DNA from: Planctomycetota bacterium
GTDB taxonomy: Bacteria; Planctomycetota; UBA1135; UBA2386
Assembly (NCBI GenBank): GCA_027621295.1
Contig: JAQCBR010000001.1
Span: 42,105-106,104 of the forward strand
Reading direction: 5' to 3'
DNA: 64,000 nucleotides
Shown: piece by piece, positions 10,879 through 20,697 of the stretch
How positions within the stretch are numbered: the stretch's first letter is position 1
How the letters are laid out: each line of letters opens with the position of its first letter
Made by a program: the position numbers and the translations under genes
Notes under the pieces: model-generated
What the model was told of the DNA's origin: nothing
The model's input: only the letters and a program-made list of their open reading frames with translations
Databases searched by the model: none

Positions 10879-12510
10879 GTGACCCAGCTGGATCTCCCGC
10901 CCATCTCGTTCGCCCGCTACCTCGACCTCGTCCGTCGACGGAAGTGGCAGGTCATCCCGATGAGTGCCCTGGGGCTGCTCATCGGCGGCGTCGTGGCGTT
11001 CTTCATCCCTCGGCTCTACGTCGCCGAGACGCAGCTCGTCTACACCGGGCTCGTCCTCGACGCGGACTCGAAGACCGGCTCGGACCCGCTCTACCAGATG
11101 GTGCTCGGCGCCAAGCTGTCGATGATGGCCGCGGTCCCGAAGACTGCCGAAGCGCTCGAGTGGGTCGGGGAGAAGGAAGACGATCCGGGACGGCAGGCGA
11201 TCCTCGAGCAGCTCCGTGCGCGTACGACCGTCGATGCCTGGCGCGTCGACAAGGAGCGGAGTGACTACGCGGTCCGCGTGACCTACCGCGACCAGGACGG
11301 CGTGCGGGCGAAGGAGTTCGCCAACAAGCTCCGCGAGACCTGGACCCGCGACCTGATGCAGCGGTTCAACGAGATCGCGGCGGAGGAGCTGCGTCTCGCC
11401 GCCGAAGGCGTCACGCAGACCTCCCGCGCGCTCGACCAACAGATCACCGAGATCAACAACTTCCGCCGCGAGAACGACATCGAGCGGGGCGAAGAAGAGA
11501 TGGGCCAGTCGGGCACCGAGAGCCTGCTGAAGACGGACATCCGCTTCGAGGAGGGTGAGATCACCCGGATCGAAGCGGACCTCGCGGCCCTGGACTCCGA
11601 AGTCGGCTTCCTCGAGCAGGAGATCACCGAGGGCTTCGTGCCGATGAAGATCCGGAAGTCCACGCCGCTGAGCGAGGACCCGCAGCTCGCCGAACGAGCC
11701 AGGAAGCTTCTCGAGTCCGAGATGCGGGCCAAGATGGCGCGCGATGGCTGGAGGCCGGGAACCTACTGGTACCAGCACCACCAGGCGGTGATGGAAGCGG
11801 CCCAGCGTCAGCTCCGCGCACTCGCCCCGACCAGCACCGAGGGTGGCGCGAAGATCGACCTCGTCGACAATCCGGAATACGTGCAGCGACTCCGTGAGAT
11901 CGCGCAGAAGAAGGCCCGGATGGAGTCGCTCCGCAGCCAGGTGGACGTCCACCGGCGCGCGGCGACGCAGCTCCGCTCCCGCCTCAAGACGCTGCCGACC
12001 ATCTGGAACGACTACGAGAGCAAGCTCGCGGCCAAGGCCGAGATCGAAGAGAGGCTCCGCCTCGCGAACGAGCGTGCGAGCTCGCTGCGGGCGCGCTACG
12101 ACCGGGCCCGGACGATCGATCCTTTCACGCAGATCAGCCCGGCGCTGGTGCCGCCGACGCCGACCGACCCGAACGTCACCGTGGTCGCCCTGGTCGGCAG
12201 TCTCCTGGGGCTCGGCCTCGCGATCGGCCTCGTGCTGCTGCTCGACGTGGTGCGGTCGAGCTTCAAGACCGTGGACGACGTCGGCTACGCGCTGAAGCTG
12301 CCGGTCCTCGGCGTGATGGCCCACCTCGAGACCGAGGAAGCGCGGATCGAGATCCTGCGCCACCGTCGGGTCGTGACGGCGGTGATCGCCACCTTCCTGA
12401 TCCTGCTGCTGTCGGTCCTCACCGTCTACTTCGTCGCGCCGCTGCGTCTGCCGACGCCGGTCCTGCAGATCCTGGACGCGATCCTCGGGGGGATCGAGCC
12501 GGTTCGTTGA
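10879..12510 (+). CDS. Chain-length determinant (Wzz-like) protein without C-terminal kinase
   Basis: SFARYLDLVRRRKWQVIPMSALGLLIGG N-terminal TM, coiled-coil, PTPTDPNVTVVALVGSLLGLGLAIGLVLLLD second TM. Confidence 0.85.
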   Translation: MTQLDLPPISFARYLDLVRRRKWQVIPMSALGLLIGGVVAFFIPRLYVAETQLVYTGLVLDADSKTGSDPLYQMVLGAKLSMMAAVPKTAEALEWVGEKEDDPGRQAILEQLRARTTVDAWRVDKERSDYAVRVTYRDQDGVRAKEFANKLRETWTRDLMQRFNEIAAEELRLAAEGVTQTSRALDQQITEINNFRRENDIERGEEEMGQSGTESLLKTDIRFEEGEITRIEADLAALDSEVGFLEQEITEGFVPMKIRKSTPLSEDPQLAERARKLLESEMRAKMARDGWRPGTYWYQHHQAVMEAAQRQLRALAPTSTEGGAKIDLVDNPEYVQRLREIAQKKARMESLRSQVDVHRRAATQLRSRLKTLPTIWNDYESKLAAKAEIEERLRLANERASSLRARYDRARTIDPFTQISPALVPPTPTDPNVTVVALVGSLLGLGLAIGLVLLLDVVRSSFKTVDDVGYALKLPVLGVMAHLETEEARIEILRHRRVVTAVIATFLILLLSVLTVYFVAPLRLPTPVLQILDAILGGIEPVR

Positions 12511-12521
12511 GGAGGGCTTCC

Positions 12522-12605
12522 GTGGCGCTGATCGAACGTTTCGACGCCACGCGGCCGCGGACGCGCGGGCCGGTGTCCGCTTCGCGGGGGGTGCTCCGTG
12601 CGTGA
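12522..12605 (+). CDS. Possible 27-aa micro-ORF coupled to downstream ligase gene
   Basis: GTG preceded by GGAGGG; stop TGA overlaps start of 12598 gene. Confidence 0.3.
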   Translation: MALIERFDATRPRTRGPVSASRGVLRA

Positions 12606-13992
12606 CCTCATCGTCTTCCTGACGCTGATGGGCATGCTGCCGGTCTGCTTCCGCCGGCCCTACTTCGGCGTGCTCGTGTTCTCGTGGCTCGCCTACATGC
12701 GGCCCCAGGACCTCTGTTGGGGCTTCGCACGGACGATCCGGTTCAGTCTCTTCGTCGGTCTGACGATGTTCGCGGGCTACTTCGCGCAGGAGGCCGGGCG
12801 TCGTCCGTTCTTCCGGCGCGACCTGCGGACCTGGTGCATGGTCGTGATGCTGTTGCTGACGATCATCAGCACGGCGCCGGCGGAGATCGTCGACGAATAC
12901 GTGCTCTCGGGACTGTTCGAATTCACCGTCATCATCGCCGTTGCGCTGTTCACCAGTGCGCAGGTCGATACGCGGAAGCGTCTCCGGATGATGCTCTGGG
13001 TGATCGCGCTCGGCCTCGGGTTCTACGGGGCGAAGGGCGGTGTGTTCGGCCTGATGGGCGGGAGCTCCATCCACCAGGGTCCCGGCGGGATGATGAAGGA
13101 CAACAACGACTTCGCGCTGGCCATGGTGATGGCGCTGCCGATGTTGTTCTACCTGGGCCTCAGCGAGCGGAACCTGCTGCTGAAGAAGTTCGCCTGGATG
13201 GTCGGCGCGTTGACCATCATCACGGTGATCCTGACCCACTCTCGCGGCGGCTTCCTGTCGATGGTGGTCGCGAGCCTGGCGATCGCCTACCGGTCGAAGG
13301 CGCTGCTCAAGACCATGGCCGCAGGCCTGGTGGCTGTGGTCCTGTTCCTGAACTTCGCGCCCGCCAGCGTGCTCGACCGATACGCGACGATCAGCGAGGC
13401 GGCAGAGGGCAACGAGGACGCGTCGGTCGGCGCTCGCTTCCGGGCGTGGCAGATCGGGATGCGGATGGTCGAGCACAGTCCGATCCTCGGCGTCGGCCAC
13501 AAGAACTTCCGGCACCACTACCAACGCCACGCCGAGGTGCTCTTTCCCGGCGCAGACCTGTTCAACCACGTCGCCCACAACTCCTACGTGCAGATCTGGG
13601 CGGAGAACGGCACCCCGACGATCCTGGTGTTCCTCACGCTGCTCGGCTCGACGATCCTGCTGATGGGGCGCGTGCGAAAGCAGGCCGAGAACCGACCGGA
13701 CCTCGCATGGGCCCGGCCGTACGCCAACCTCGTCGAAGCCTCGCTCGCCGGCTTCACGGTGGGCGCCTTCTTCCTGAACCGAGGGCACTTCGACCTGTCG
13801 TACCACCTCGTCGGAGTGGCCGTCGGCCTCTCCTACATCGTGAGCACCGAGGCGGCCACCGACCAGGTGACGAACGAGGCTGCCCACGCCGCCGAGGAAG
13901 GCGGATTCCGCGTCCGGCGCGAGCCGAAGCTCCAGTGGCGTCCAGCGACGCTCGGTCCGAGCCAGCTGCCGCGCTGGGGAAGGAGCACCTGA
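12598..13992 (+). CDS. O-antigen ligase/polymerase family, exosortase-A-associated O-glycosylation-ligase-like
   Basis: MRDLIVFLTLMGMLPVCFRRPYFGVLVFSWLAYMRPQDL; multi-TM; GVGHKNFRHHY...AHNSYVQIWAENG. Confidence 0.85.
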   Translation: MRDLIVFLTLMGMLPVCFRRPYFGVLVFSWLAYMRPQDLCWGFARTIRFSLFVGLTMFAGYFAQEAGRRPFFRRDLRTWCMVVMLLLTIISTAPAEIVDEYVLSGLFEFTVIIAVALFTSAQVDTRKRLRMMLWVIALGLGFYGAKGGVFGLMGGSSIHQGPGGMMKDNNDFALAMVMALPMLFYLGLSERNLLLKKFAWMVGALTIITVILTHSRGGFLSMVVASLAIAYRSKALLKTMAAGLVAVVLFLNFAPASVLDRYATISEAAEGNEDASVGARFRAWQIGMRMVEHSPILGVGHKNFRHHYQRHAEVLFPGADLFNHVAHNSYVQIWAENGTPTILVFLTLLGSTILLMGRVRKQAENRPDLAWARPYANLVEASLAGFTVGAFFLNRGHFDLSYHLVGVAVGLSYIVSTEAATDQVTNEAAHAAEEGGFRVRREPKLQWRPATLGPSQLPRWGRST

Positions 13993-14017
13993 CCGGCGTC
14001 TCCGCGCCGATCCTACC

Positions 14018-15868
14018 ATGTGCGGTATTGCCGGGCTGTTCGCCCATCGAGCCGATCGTCCCGTCGATCCCGACCTCCTGCGCCGGATGGCGGATGTGAT
14101 CATCCACCGCGGCCCGGACGGTTCCGGTGTCCACGTCGGCCGTGGCTACGGCCTCGCGCACCGTCGACTGTCGATCGTCGATCTCGCCGACGGAGCGCAG
14201 CCGATGGCGGCGGACGACGTGTGGGTGACCTTCAACGGGGAGATCTACAACTTCCCCGAGCTGCGCGCCGAGCTCGAGGGGCTCGGCTACCGGTTCCGAA
14301 CCCGCTGCGACACCGAGGTCTTGCTGCACGGGTGGCGGGCGTTCGGTGAGGACCTCCCGCGTCGGCTCCGAGGCATGTTCGCGTTCGCGCTCGTCGACGA
14401 ACGCACGCGGACGCTGTTCGCGGCCAGGGACCGACTCGGAAAGAAGCCGTTCCACTACGCCGAGCTCGGCGAGGAGGTCGTCTTCGGATCCGAGCTGAAG
14501 AGCCTGCTGCAGCACCCGGGAGTCTCGCGCGACCTGGACCGGGAGGCGATCGGTCAGTTCCTGTGTCTGCGGTACGTCCCGGACCCGAGGACCGTGTTCC
14601 GCGGCATCCGCAAGCTGCCGCCCGGCTGTGCGCTCCTCGTCAAGGACGGGCGTGTCACCGAGCGACGCTACTGGCAGCTCTCCTTCGCCGAACCGCGCGT
14701 CCGGAGCGTCGCCGATTGGTCCGAGGCGGTCCTCGCCAAGTTCGACGAGGCGGTGCGCATCCGGCTGATGGGTGACGTTCCCCTGGGAGCGTTCCTCTCG
14801 GGAGGCGTCGACAGCTTCGCGGTCGTCGACAGCATGGCGCGGGCGCACGGCGGTTCGGTGGTCGCCTGCACGATGGGATTCGAGGACCCGGCGGTCGACG
14901 AGCGTCCCTACGCGAGGCTCGCAGCCCGTCAGTGCGGCGCGCTTCTCCACGAGGGCGTCGTCACCTCGTCGGACCTGCTCGACCAGTCGTGGTTCGACGA
15001 GATCTTCGACGAGCCGTTCGCCGACAGCTCAGCGATCCCGACCTACCACGTCAGTCGGCTCGCGCGGCAGCACGTGACGGTCGCGCTGTCGGGTGACGGG
15101 GGTGACGAGGCGTTCGCGGGCTACCGAAGGTACAAGTACGACCGCGTCGAGAACCGGGTGCGGGGGCTCCTGCCGCGCGCGGTCTGGGCCGGGCTCGGGC
15201 TCGCGTATCCGAAGCTCGACTGGCTGCCCCGAGCCGTCCGCTTCAAGCGGACGTTCCAGAACCTCGCGCTTTCACCAGCCGAGGCGTACGCACGTTCGGT
15301 CAGCTCGGTCCTCCCCGAAGAGGTAGAGGCCCTGCTCACGCCGGAGTGGAGGGGGTCGCTGGGTGATCCCCTCGCGCCGGTTCGTTCGGCGTACGAAGCC
15401 GCGGACGGCCCGGACGCGCTGGCGCGTGCAGCGGCAGCGGACTACGCGACGTGGCTCCCTGGCGACATCCTCGTCAAGGTCGATCGTGCGTCGATGGCGG
15501 TGTCGCTCGAGGTGCGGGCGCCACTCCTGGACCACGAGCTCGTGGAGCTCGCAGCGTCGATGCCGTCCGCGATGAAGCTCGCGAACGGGGAGACCAAGGC
15601 GTTCCTGCGCAGCGCGCTGACCGAGCGTCTCGGTGAGGAGTCCCTCGCGAGGAAGAAGCAAGGGTTCCACGTGCCGCTGCGCAGCTGGATGGCAGGCTCC
15701 GTCGGCGATGCGCTCGAGTCGAGCATCGGCTCGGGCAGGACGGCCGACATCGTGGACCCTTCCGCGGTGCGCCGACTCCTGGCCGAGCACCGGAACGGCA
15801 CGCGGGACCACGGCGAGCTCCTGTGGGCCGTTTCCGTGCTCCAGAGATTCCTGGCGAGGTGGACGTGA
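14018..15868 (+). CDS. Asparagine synthase (glutamine-hydrolysing) family, exosortase-A-system amidotransferase-like
   Basis: MCGIAGLFAHRADRPVDPDLLRRMADVIIHRGPDG; SGGVDSFAVV; SGDGGDEAFAGYRRY. Confidence 0.92.
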   Translation: MCGIAGLFAHRADRPVDPDLLRRMADVIIHRGPDGSGVHVGRGYGLAHRRLSIVDLADGAQPMAADDVWVTFNGEIYNFPELRAELEGLGYRFRTRCDTEVLLHGWRAFGEDLPRRLRGMFAFALVDERTRTLFAARDRLGKKPFHYAELGEEVVFGSELKSLLQHPGVSRDLDREAIGQFLCLRYVPDPRTVFRGIRKLPPGCALLVKDGRVTERRYWQLSFAEPRVRSVADWSEAVLAKFDEAVRIRLMGDVPLGAFLSGGVDSFAVVDSMARAHGGSVVACTMGFEDPAVDERPYARLAARQCGALLHEGVVTSSDLLDQSWFDEIFDEPFADSSAIPTYHVSRLARQHVTVALSGDGGDEAFAGYRRYKYDRVENRVRGLLPRAVWAGLGLAYPKLDWLPRAVRFKRTFQNLALSPAEAYARSVSSVLPEEVEALLTPEWRGSLGDPLAPVRSAYEAADGPDALARAAAADYATWLPGDILVKVDRASMAVSLEVRAPLLDHELVELAASMPSAMKLANGETKAFLRSALTERLGEESLARKKQGFHVPLRSWMAGSVGDALESSIGSGRTADIVDPSAVRRLLAEHRNGTRDHGELLWAVSVLQRFLARWT

Positions 15869-17043
15869 CGGTGGGACCGCACATCGTCACCTTCACGAAC
15901 CTGTATCCCTCGGCTGCGCGCCCGACGCACGGGACCTTCGTCGCGGAACGCGTCCGCCGCCTTCGGGATGCGCTCGGCGCCAGCCTCGAGGTCATCTGTC
16001 CGATCCCGTCGCTGCCTCGACTCTGGCCGCGACGACTCGCCGAGCGGATCTTCGACAAGCTCCCGGAGCACGAAGTCTGGGAAGGGGTGCCCGTGCGGCA
16101 CGTGCGCTACCGGCACTGGCCCGGGATGTCGGAGACTGCGCAGGCCGAGCGGATCTACCGCGCATGCCGCGCGCCGGTCGCCGCCGCCGTCGAAGGGCGT
16201 TCGGCGATCCTGGACGCCCACTACGTGTATCCGGACGGCGTGGCCGCACTCCGGATCGCCGCCGAGGTCGGAGTGCCCTGCTTCGTCACCGCGCGCGGTT
16301 CGGATCTGAACGTGCTCGCGCAGCGGCCGGCGATCGCCCGGCAGATCCGGGAGTGCGCGGGCACGGCGGCAGGGTTGTTCGCGGTCAGCGATCCGCTCTG
16401 CCGCGTCTTCGCCGAGGTCGCGGGCATTCCCGAGAGCGCGGTCGTCCTCGCCCGCAACGGGGTGGACTTCGACCTGTTCCGGATCGGCGACGAGGATGCG
16501 GCGCGTGACGCGCTCGGACTGCCTCGTGGTGTCCCGCTCGTGGTCGGAGTCGGTCGGCTGGTGCCCGGGAAGGGCTTCCACACGATGGCGCGCGCGCTTC
16601 GTCTCCTGCCGGCAGAAGTCCAGTTCGCGGTCGCGGGTTCCGGCCCCGAAGCAGCCCGCCTGCGCGCGCTGGCGCCCGAGGGCAGACTGCACCTGCTCGG
16701 CGCGCGGAGCCGGGAAGACGTGGTCAGACTCCTCCAGGCCGCCGACCTGCTGGTCCTGCCGTCCGAACGGGAAGGTTGGCCCAACGTCGTCACAGAAGCC
16801 CTCGCGTGCGGAACCCCTGTCCTCGCGACGCCGGTGGGTGGGATTCCCGACATCCTGACCGCGCCCCACGTGGGCGCGCTGGTGAGAACGGGGGATCACC
16901 GAGCGCTCGCCCGTGAGGTGGAGCGTTTCCTCCGCTCTCCCTCGAATCCGGACGCCGTGCGCGCATTCGCTCAGCGTTTTGGCTGGGAAGCGCCGATCGA
17001 TGTCCTGAGGGCCCGATTCGCCGCCGTCGGGTCCGCGCACTGA
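15865..17043 (+). CDS. Glycosyltransferase family 4
   Basis: LVVGVGRLVPGKGFHTMARAL, LPSEREGWPNVVTEALACGTPVLATPVGG; GTG overlaps upstream stop. Confidence 0.9.
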   Translation: MTVGPHIVTFTNLYPSAARPTHGTFVAERVRRLRDALGASLEVICPIPSLPRLWPRRLAERIFDKLPEHEVWEGVPVRHVRYRHWPGMSETAQAERIYRACRAPVAAAVEGRSAILDAHYVYPDGVAALRIAAEVGVPCFVTARGSDLNVLAQRPAIARQIRECAGTAAGLFAVSDPLCRVFAEVAGIPESAVVLARNGVDFDLFRIGDEDAARDALGLPRGVPLVVGVGRLVPGKGFHTMARALRLLPAEVQFAVAGSGPEAARLRALAPEGRLHLLGARSREDVVRLLQAADLLVLPSEREGWPNVVTEALACGTPVLATPVGGIPDILTAPHVGALVRTGDHRALAREVERFLRSPSNPDAVRAFAQRFGWEAPIDVLRARFAAVGSAH

Positions 17044-17053
17044 GCGGTCCAAG

Positions 17054-18265
17054 ATGAGTCTCCGCATCCTCTACCACCACCGCATCCGCTCGGACGACGG
17101 CCAGGCCGTGCACGTCCGCGAGCTGATCGGTGCGCTGCGCGCCGAGGGGCACGAGGTGCTCGAGTGTGCTCTCGTGCCCAAGGCGGTCGAGGGCGGGAGC
17201 GGTCGTGCTCCAGGTGACCGAGAGGCGCAGGTCGCCGAGGACTCGGGCCGCTTCTGGCAGCGCCTCAGCCTGCCGCGGGCTGCGGTCGAGGCGATGGAGA
17301 TCGCCTACGGATATCAGGGTGCACGGCGCATCGTCGCGGCAGCGCGGGAGTTCCGACCGCACTTCATCTACGAACGTCACGCGCTGCACTGCGACGCCGG
17401 GCTCCGGGCCGCGAAGGCCCTCGGAATTCCGCTGATGCTCGAGGTGAACTCGCCGCTCTGTGACGAGATGCAGAGGCTCGGGCTGCTGCGATACCCGCGC
17501 CGGGCGCGCCGGACGGAGGCACGCGTGCTGGGTGGGGCGGACGTGGTGTTCGCGGTCACCGACGTGCTCCGCGGACTGCTGGTCGAGGCCGGTGCGCCGC
17601 GGGAACGCACCAAGGTGGTGCCCAACGGCGGTGTTCCCGACCGCTACGGCGAGGATGCCCGCCGGGCTTCGGAGTCGTTCCGCGCGCGCCTGGGTCTGGG
17701 CCCTCGCGCGTTCGTGCTCGGCTTCGTCGGCTACATGCGTGACTGGCACCGGCTCGACCTGGCGGTCGAAGTCCTGGCGGCCCCAGGATTCGAGGACGTG
17801 AGTCTCGTCCTCGCTGGCGATGGGCCCGCGCGCGCCGCCGTGGGGGAGACGGCCCTACGGCTCGGGGTCTCGGACCGTGTACACGCGCTCGGCGCTGTGG
17901 CACCGGACGACTTGCCGGGACACGTGATGGCCTTCGACGCCGCGCTGATCCCGGCGATCAACGGCTACGCATCGCCGCTCAAGCTCTTCGATTCGCTGGC
18001 GGCCGGCGTGGCCACGCTCGCGCCGCGGCAGCCGAACCTGGAGGAGACCATCGACGACGGCGTCGATGGCGTGCTCTTCGATGTCGGCAACGGAGACGCG
18101 CTGCGCGAAGCCCTGAGGCCGCTCGTCGCGGACCGGGCCAAGTGCCGGGCGATCGGAGCGGCTGGTCGCGAGCGTCTGCTCCGCGAGGACTGGACCTGGC
18201 GCGGCAACGCCCGCCGGGTCGTGGCCGCGTTCGAGGAGCTCCAGGCTCGAGGTGGCGCTGCATGA
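17054..18265 (+). CDS. Glycosyltransferase family 4
   Basis: MSLRILYHHRIRSDDGQAVHVRELIGAL, FVGYMRDWHRLDLAVEVLA, SPLKLFDSLAAGVATLA. Confidence 0.88.
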   Translation: MSLRILYHHRIRSDDGQAVHVRELIGALRAEGHEVLECALVPKAVEGGSGRAPGDREAQVAEDSGRFWQRLSLPRAAVEAMEIAYGYQGARRIVAAAREFRPHFIYERHALHCDAGLRAAKALGIPLMLEVNSPLCDEMQRLGLLRYPRRARRTEARVLGGADVVFAVTDVLRGLLVEAGAPRERTKVVPNGGVPDRYGEDARRASESFRARLGLGPRAFVLGFVGYMRDWHRLDLAVEVLAAPGFEDVSLVLAGDGPARAAVGETALRLGVSDRVHALGAVAPDDLPGHVMAFDAALIPAINGYASPLKLFDSLAAGVATLAPRQPNLEETIDDGVDGVLFDVGNGDALREALRPLVADRAKCRAIGAAGRERLLREDWTWRGNARRVVAAFEELQARGGAA

Positions 18266-19110
18266 ATCTCCTCCGGTCGACTCCGATGTGGATGCTCGGT
18301 CTGCCGCTCGCGGTGGCTTACCTGGGCAGCCTCGTCTGGGTCTGGGACATGTGGTTCTTCCGCGAGGCGTACTACTCGCACGGCCCGCTGGTCGTCCTCG
18401 CGGTGATGTGGCTGGTGCACGACCGCCGTCGCGAGTGGCAGCGCGCGGCCTCGTCGGTGGACCCACGAGGCTGGTGGTTGCTGGGCCCCGCGCTGGCGAT
18501 GCACGCCATCGGCGGCGCGCTGACCATCGATTCGCTGTCCGCGGCGTCCCTGGTGCCTGCGATCGCCGGCCTCGTGTGGCTCGGTCAGGGGCGGGCGCGG
18601 CTCGGTGCGCTGCTGTCCATCCTCGGCCTCCTGCTGTTCGCGATTCCGACGCCGCTCGTCATCCAGAGTCGGATGGCGTTCGAGCTCAAGGAGTGGGCGG
18701 TCGAAGGCGGGCTCCTCCTCGCGCAACTCCTCGGAGTCGGCGCGGAGCGCGTCGGCAGCGAGGTGCGCATCCCTGGCCAGAGCGGTTCCCTGATCGTTGC
18801 GGACGCGTGCAGCGGTCTCCGGTCGTTGGTCGCGCTGATCACCCTCGGCTACGGGATCGCGTTCTTCATGGGGCCGCAGCGGGGCATCCGCCGGTGGGCG
18901 ATCCTGGCCGCCGCCGCGCCGGTCGCCGTGGCGACCAATGCGGTGCGGATCGGAGCGATCTGCGTGCTGGCGTCCGGCTACGGAACGGAGTTCGCGAGCA
19001 CGACGGGGCACGACTGGATCTCTGGAGCGGTATGGCTCGTGGATCTCGGTCTCCTGCTCGGTCTCGACGCCGCGCTGTCGCGTCGGCGCACCGTGGAGGC
19101 GTCACGATGA
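18262..19110 (+). CDS. xrtA: Exosortase (XrtA-like)
   Basis: Multi-TM; Cys in ADACSGLRSL, Arg in ATNAVRI, His in GHDWISG; EpsI follows; ATGA overlaps both sides. Confidence 0.9.
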   Translation: MNLLRSTPMWMLGLPLAVAYLGSLVWVWDMWFFREAYYSHGPLVVLAVMWLVHDRRREWQRAASSVDPRGWWLLGPALAMHAIGGALTIDSLSAASLVPAIAGLVWLGQGRARLGALLSILGLLLFAIPTPLVIQSRMAFELKEWAVEGGLLLAQLLGVGAERVGSEVRIPGQSGSLIVADACSGLRSLVALITLGYGIAFFMGPQRGIRRWAILAAAAPVAVATNAVRIGAICVLASGYGTEFASTTGHDWISGAVWLVDLGLLLGLDAALSRRRTVEASR

Positions 19111-19736
19111 AGGGGCTCCGCCGCCATCTCGTCGTGCTCTGGTGTCTCGCGCCCGTCCTGCTCGTGCTGACGACGTGGCGACCCGAGGGCGGAGACCGTG
19201 GGCGCGCTGCCAGGATTCCGGATGACCTCGCCGGTTTCCGCTCGTCCGTCGAGTATCCGCTGTCTCCCTCCGTGCTCGACATGCTCGGCACGCCGGACGC
19301 CGCCTGGCGGCGATACGACCGGGACGACGAGCAGGTCTTCGTGATCGGTGTCTTCCACGACGAGAACTGGAAGAGCGTCCATCCGCCCGAGACGTGCCTG
19401 CGCGGCTCCAACATGGAGGTCGTGCTCGAGGAGACGGTGGGCGCAGGTGCCGACGCAGCGGGCCAGGAGTACGGTCTGCTGCTGATGCACGCGCTGGACC
19501 GGGACCAGGACTACCTGAGCCTGTACGTCTTCCTCGCCGACGCCGAGTTCGCGACGCCCGGCTACTGGTCGTTCTTCGCGCACCACGCGCCGCGGGCGCT
19601 GCTGCGGCAGAGCGTTTCCGGGTGTCTGCTGCGGGTCGAGACGTGGGTCGACGGAGATGGGGTCGACGCCGCCACGGCGCGGTGCCGTGAGGTGCTCGGA
19701 GCCCTGGTCGCTGCTGCCCGGAAGGAGCTCCGCTGA
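19107..19736 (+). CDS. EpsI-like (exosortase C-terminal/associated) protein
   Basis: SVEYPLSPSVLDMLGTPDAAWRRY, VFHDENWKSVHPPETCLRG; N-terminal TM. Confidence 0.85.
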   Translation: MKGLRRHLVVLWCLAPVLLVLTTWRPEGGDRGRAARIPDDLAGFRSSVEYPLSPSVLDMLGTPDAAWRRYDRDDEQVFVIGVFHDENWKSVHPPETCLRGSNMEVVLEETVGAGADAAGQEYGLLLMHALDRDQDYLSLYVFLADAEFATPGYWSFFAHHAPRALLRQSVSGCLLRVETWVDGDGVDAATARCREVLGALVAAARKELR

Positions 19737-19738
19737 CC

Positions 19739-20641
19739 GTGGCGAACGGGGATCACACCTGGGCGCATGCGCTTTCCGTCGACGTCGAGGACTACTTCCA
19801 GGTGCTCAACCTGGCGAAGCACGTCGATCGACGCGACTGGGACCGTCTGGAACTTCGCTGCGGCGAGAGCACGCGCCGCTTGCTGCGTCTCTTCGAGACC
19901 CGCGGCGCGCGGGCGACGTTCTTCTTCCTGGGATGGATCGCCGAGCGGCTCCCGGACCTCGTCCGTGAAGTCGCCGCGGCGGGCCACGAGATCGGCTCGC
20001 ACGGCTACGACCACAAGGTGCTGTCGGCTCTGGGGGAGGATGGCTTCCGCGACGACCTCCAGCGCACGGCCTCGATCCTCGAGGACATCGTCGGGGTGCG
20101 GCCGACTTCCTTCCGTGCGTGCACGTGGTCGGTGCACGCCGGGACGATGTGGGCTCCTCGCATGCTGCGGGAGTTGGGCTACGACCTGGACAGCTCGATC
20201 CAGCCCGTGTCTCACCCCGACTACGGGGTTCCGGGTGCTCCGAAGGTGCCCTACCGGATCCACGTCCCCGGCGGGGACGCGCTCGCCGAGTTCCCGCCGC
20301 TGACGGTGCGCATTGCCGGTCGGACGATTCCGGTGGGCGGAGGTGGCTACCTGCGCCTGTTCCCGACCTGGATGTTCGCCCGCGGTCTCCGCCAGATGGA
20401 GGCCCGCGGCTGGCCGGGTTGCATCTACCTCCATCCGTGGGAGGTCGATCCCGAACAGCCCCGGTACCCCGTCGGCGGGCTGAGGGGATTCCGCCACTAC
20501 GTGAACCTGCACCGGACCGAGGCGAAGCTGGATCGGTTGCTCCGGCAGTTCCGCTTCGTGGGGCTGACCGAGGCGCTGGCCCAGCCGGGTGTGCGGAGCC
20601 GCATCTCGGCGCAGGACCCGATCGACGTCGGCGCCGTCTGA
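19739..20641 (+). CDS. Polysaccharide deacetylase, XrtA/PEP-CTERM-locus type
   Basis: HALSVDVEDYFQV, GARATFFFLGWIAERLPDLVREVAAAGHEIGSHGYDHK, FRACTWSVHAGTMWAPRML. Confidence 0.9.
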   Translation: MANGDHTWAHALSVDVEDYFQVLNLAKHVDRRDWDRLELRCGESTRRLLRLFETRGARATFFFLGWIAERLPDLVREVAAAGHEIGSHGYDHKVLSALGEDGFRDDLQRTASILEDIVGVRPTSFRACTWSVHAGTMWAPRMLRELGYDLDSSIQPVSHPDYGVPGAPKVPYRIHVPGGDALAEFPPLTVRIAGRTIPVGGGGYLRLFPTWMFARGLRQMEARGWPGCIYLHPWEVDPEQPRYPVGGLRGFRHYVNLHRTEAKLDRLLRQFRFVGLTEALAQPGVRSRISAQDPIDVGAV

Positions 20642-20697
20642 GCCCGCGAGGACTCGATCCGCGGACGGTCCTGCGCGCGATGGTTTCGGCCGAGGCG

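Noticed and set aside
14008-14020. TACCAT as a -10 box before the amidotransferase
   Set aside because: It overlaps the ATG itself, so spacing does not fit the leaderless pattern; gene is likely in the upstream operon.
10723-14103. 1126-aa minus-strand ORF
   Set aside because: Antisense to Wzz-like, ligase and amidotransferase genes with recognisable motifs; no domain in the shadow ORF.
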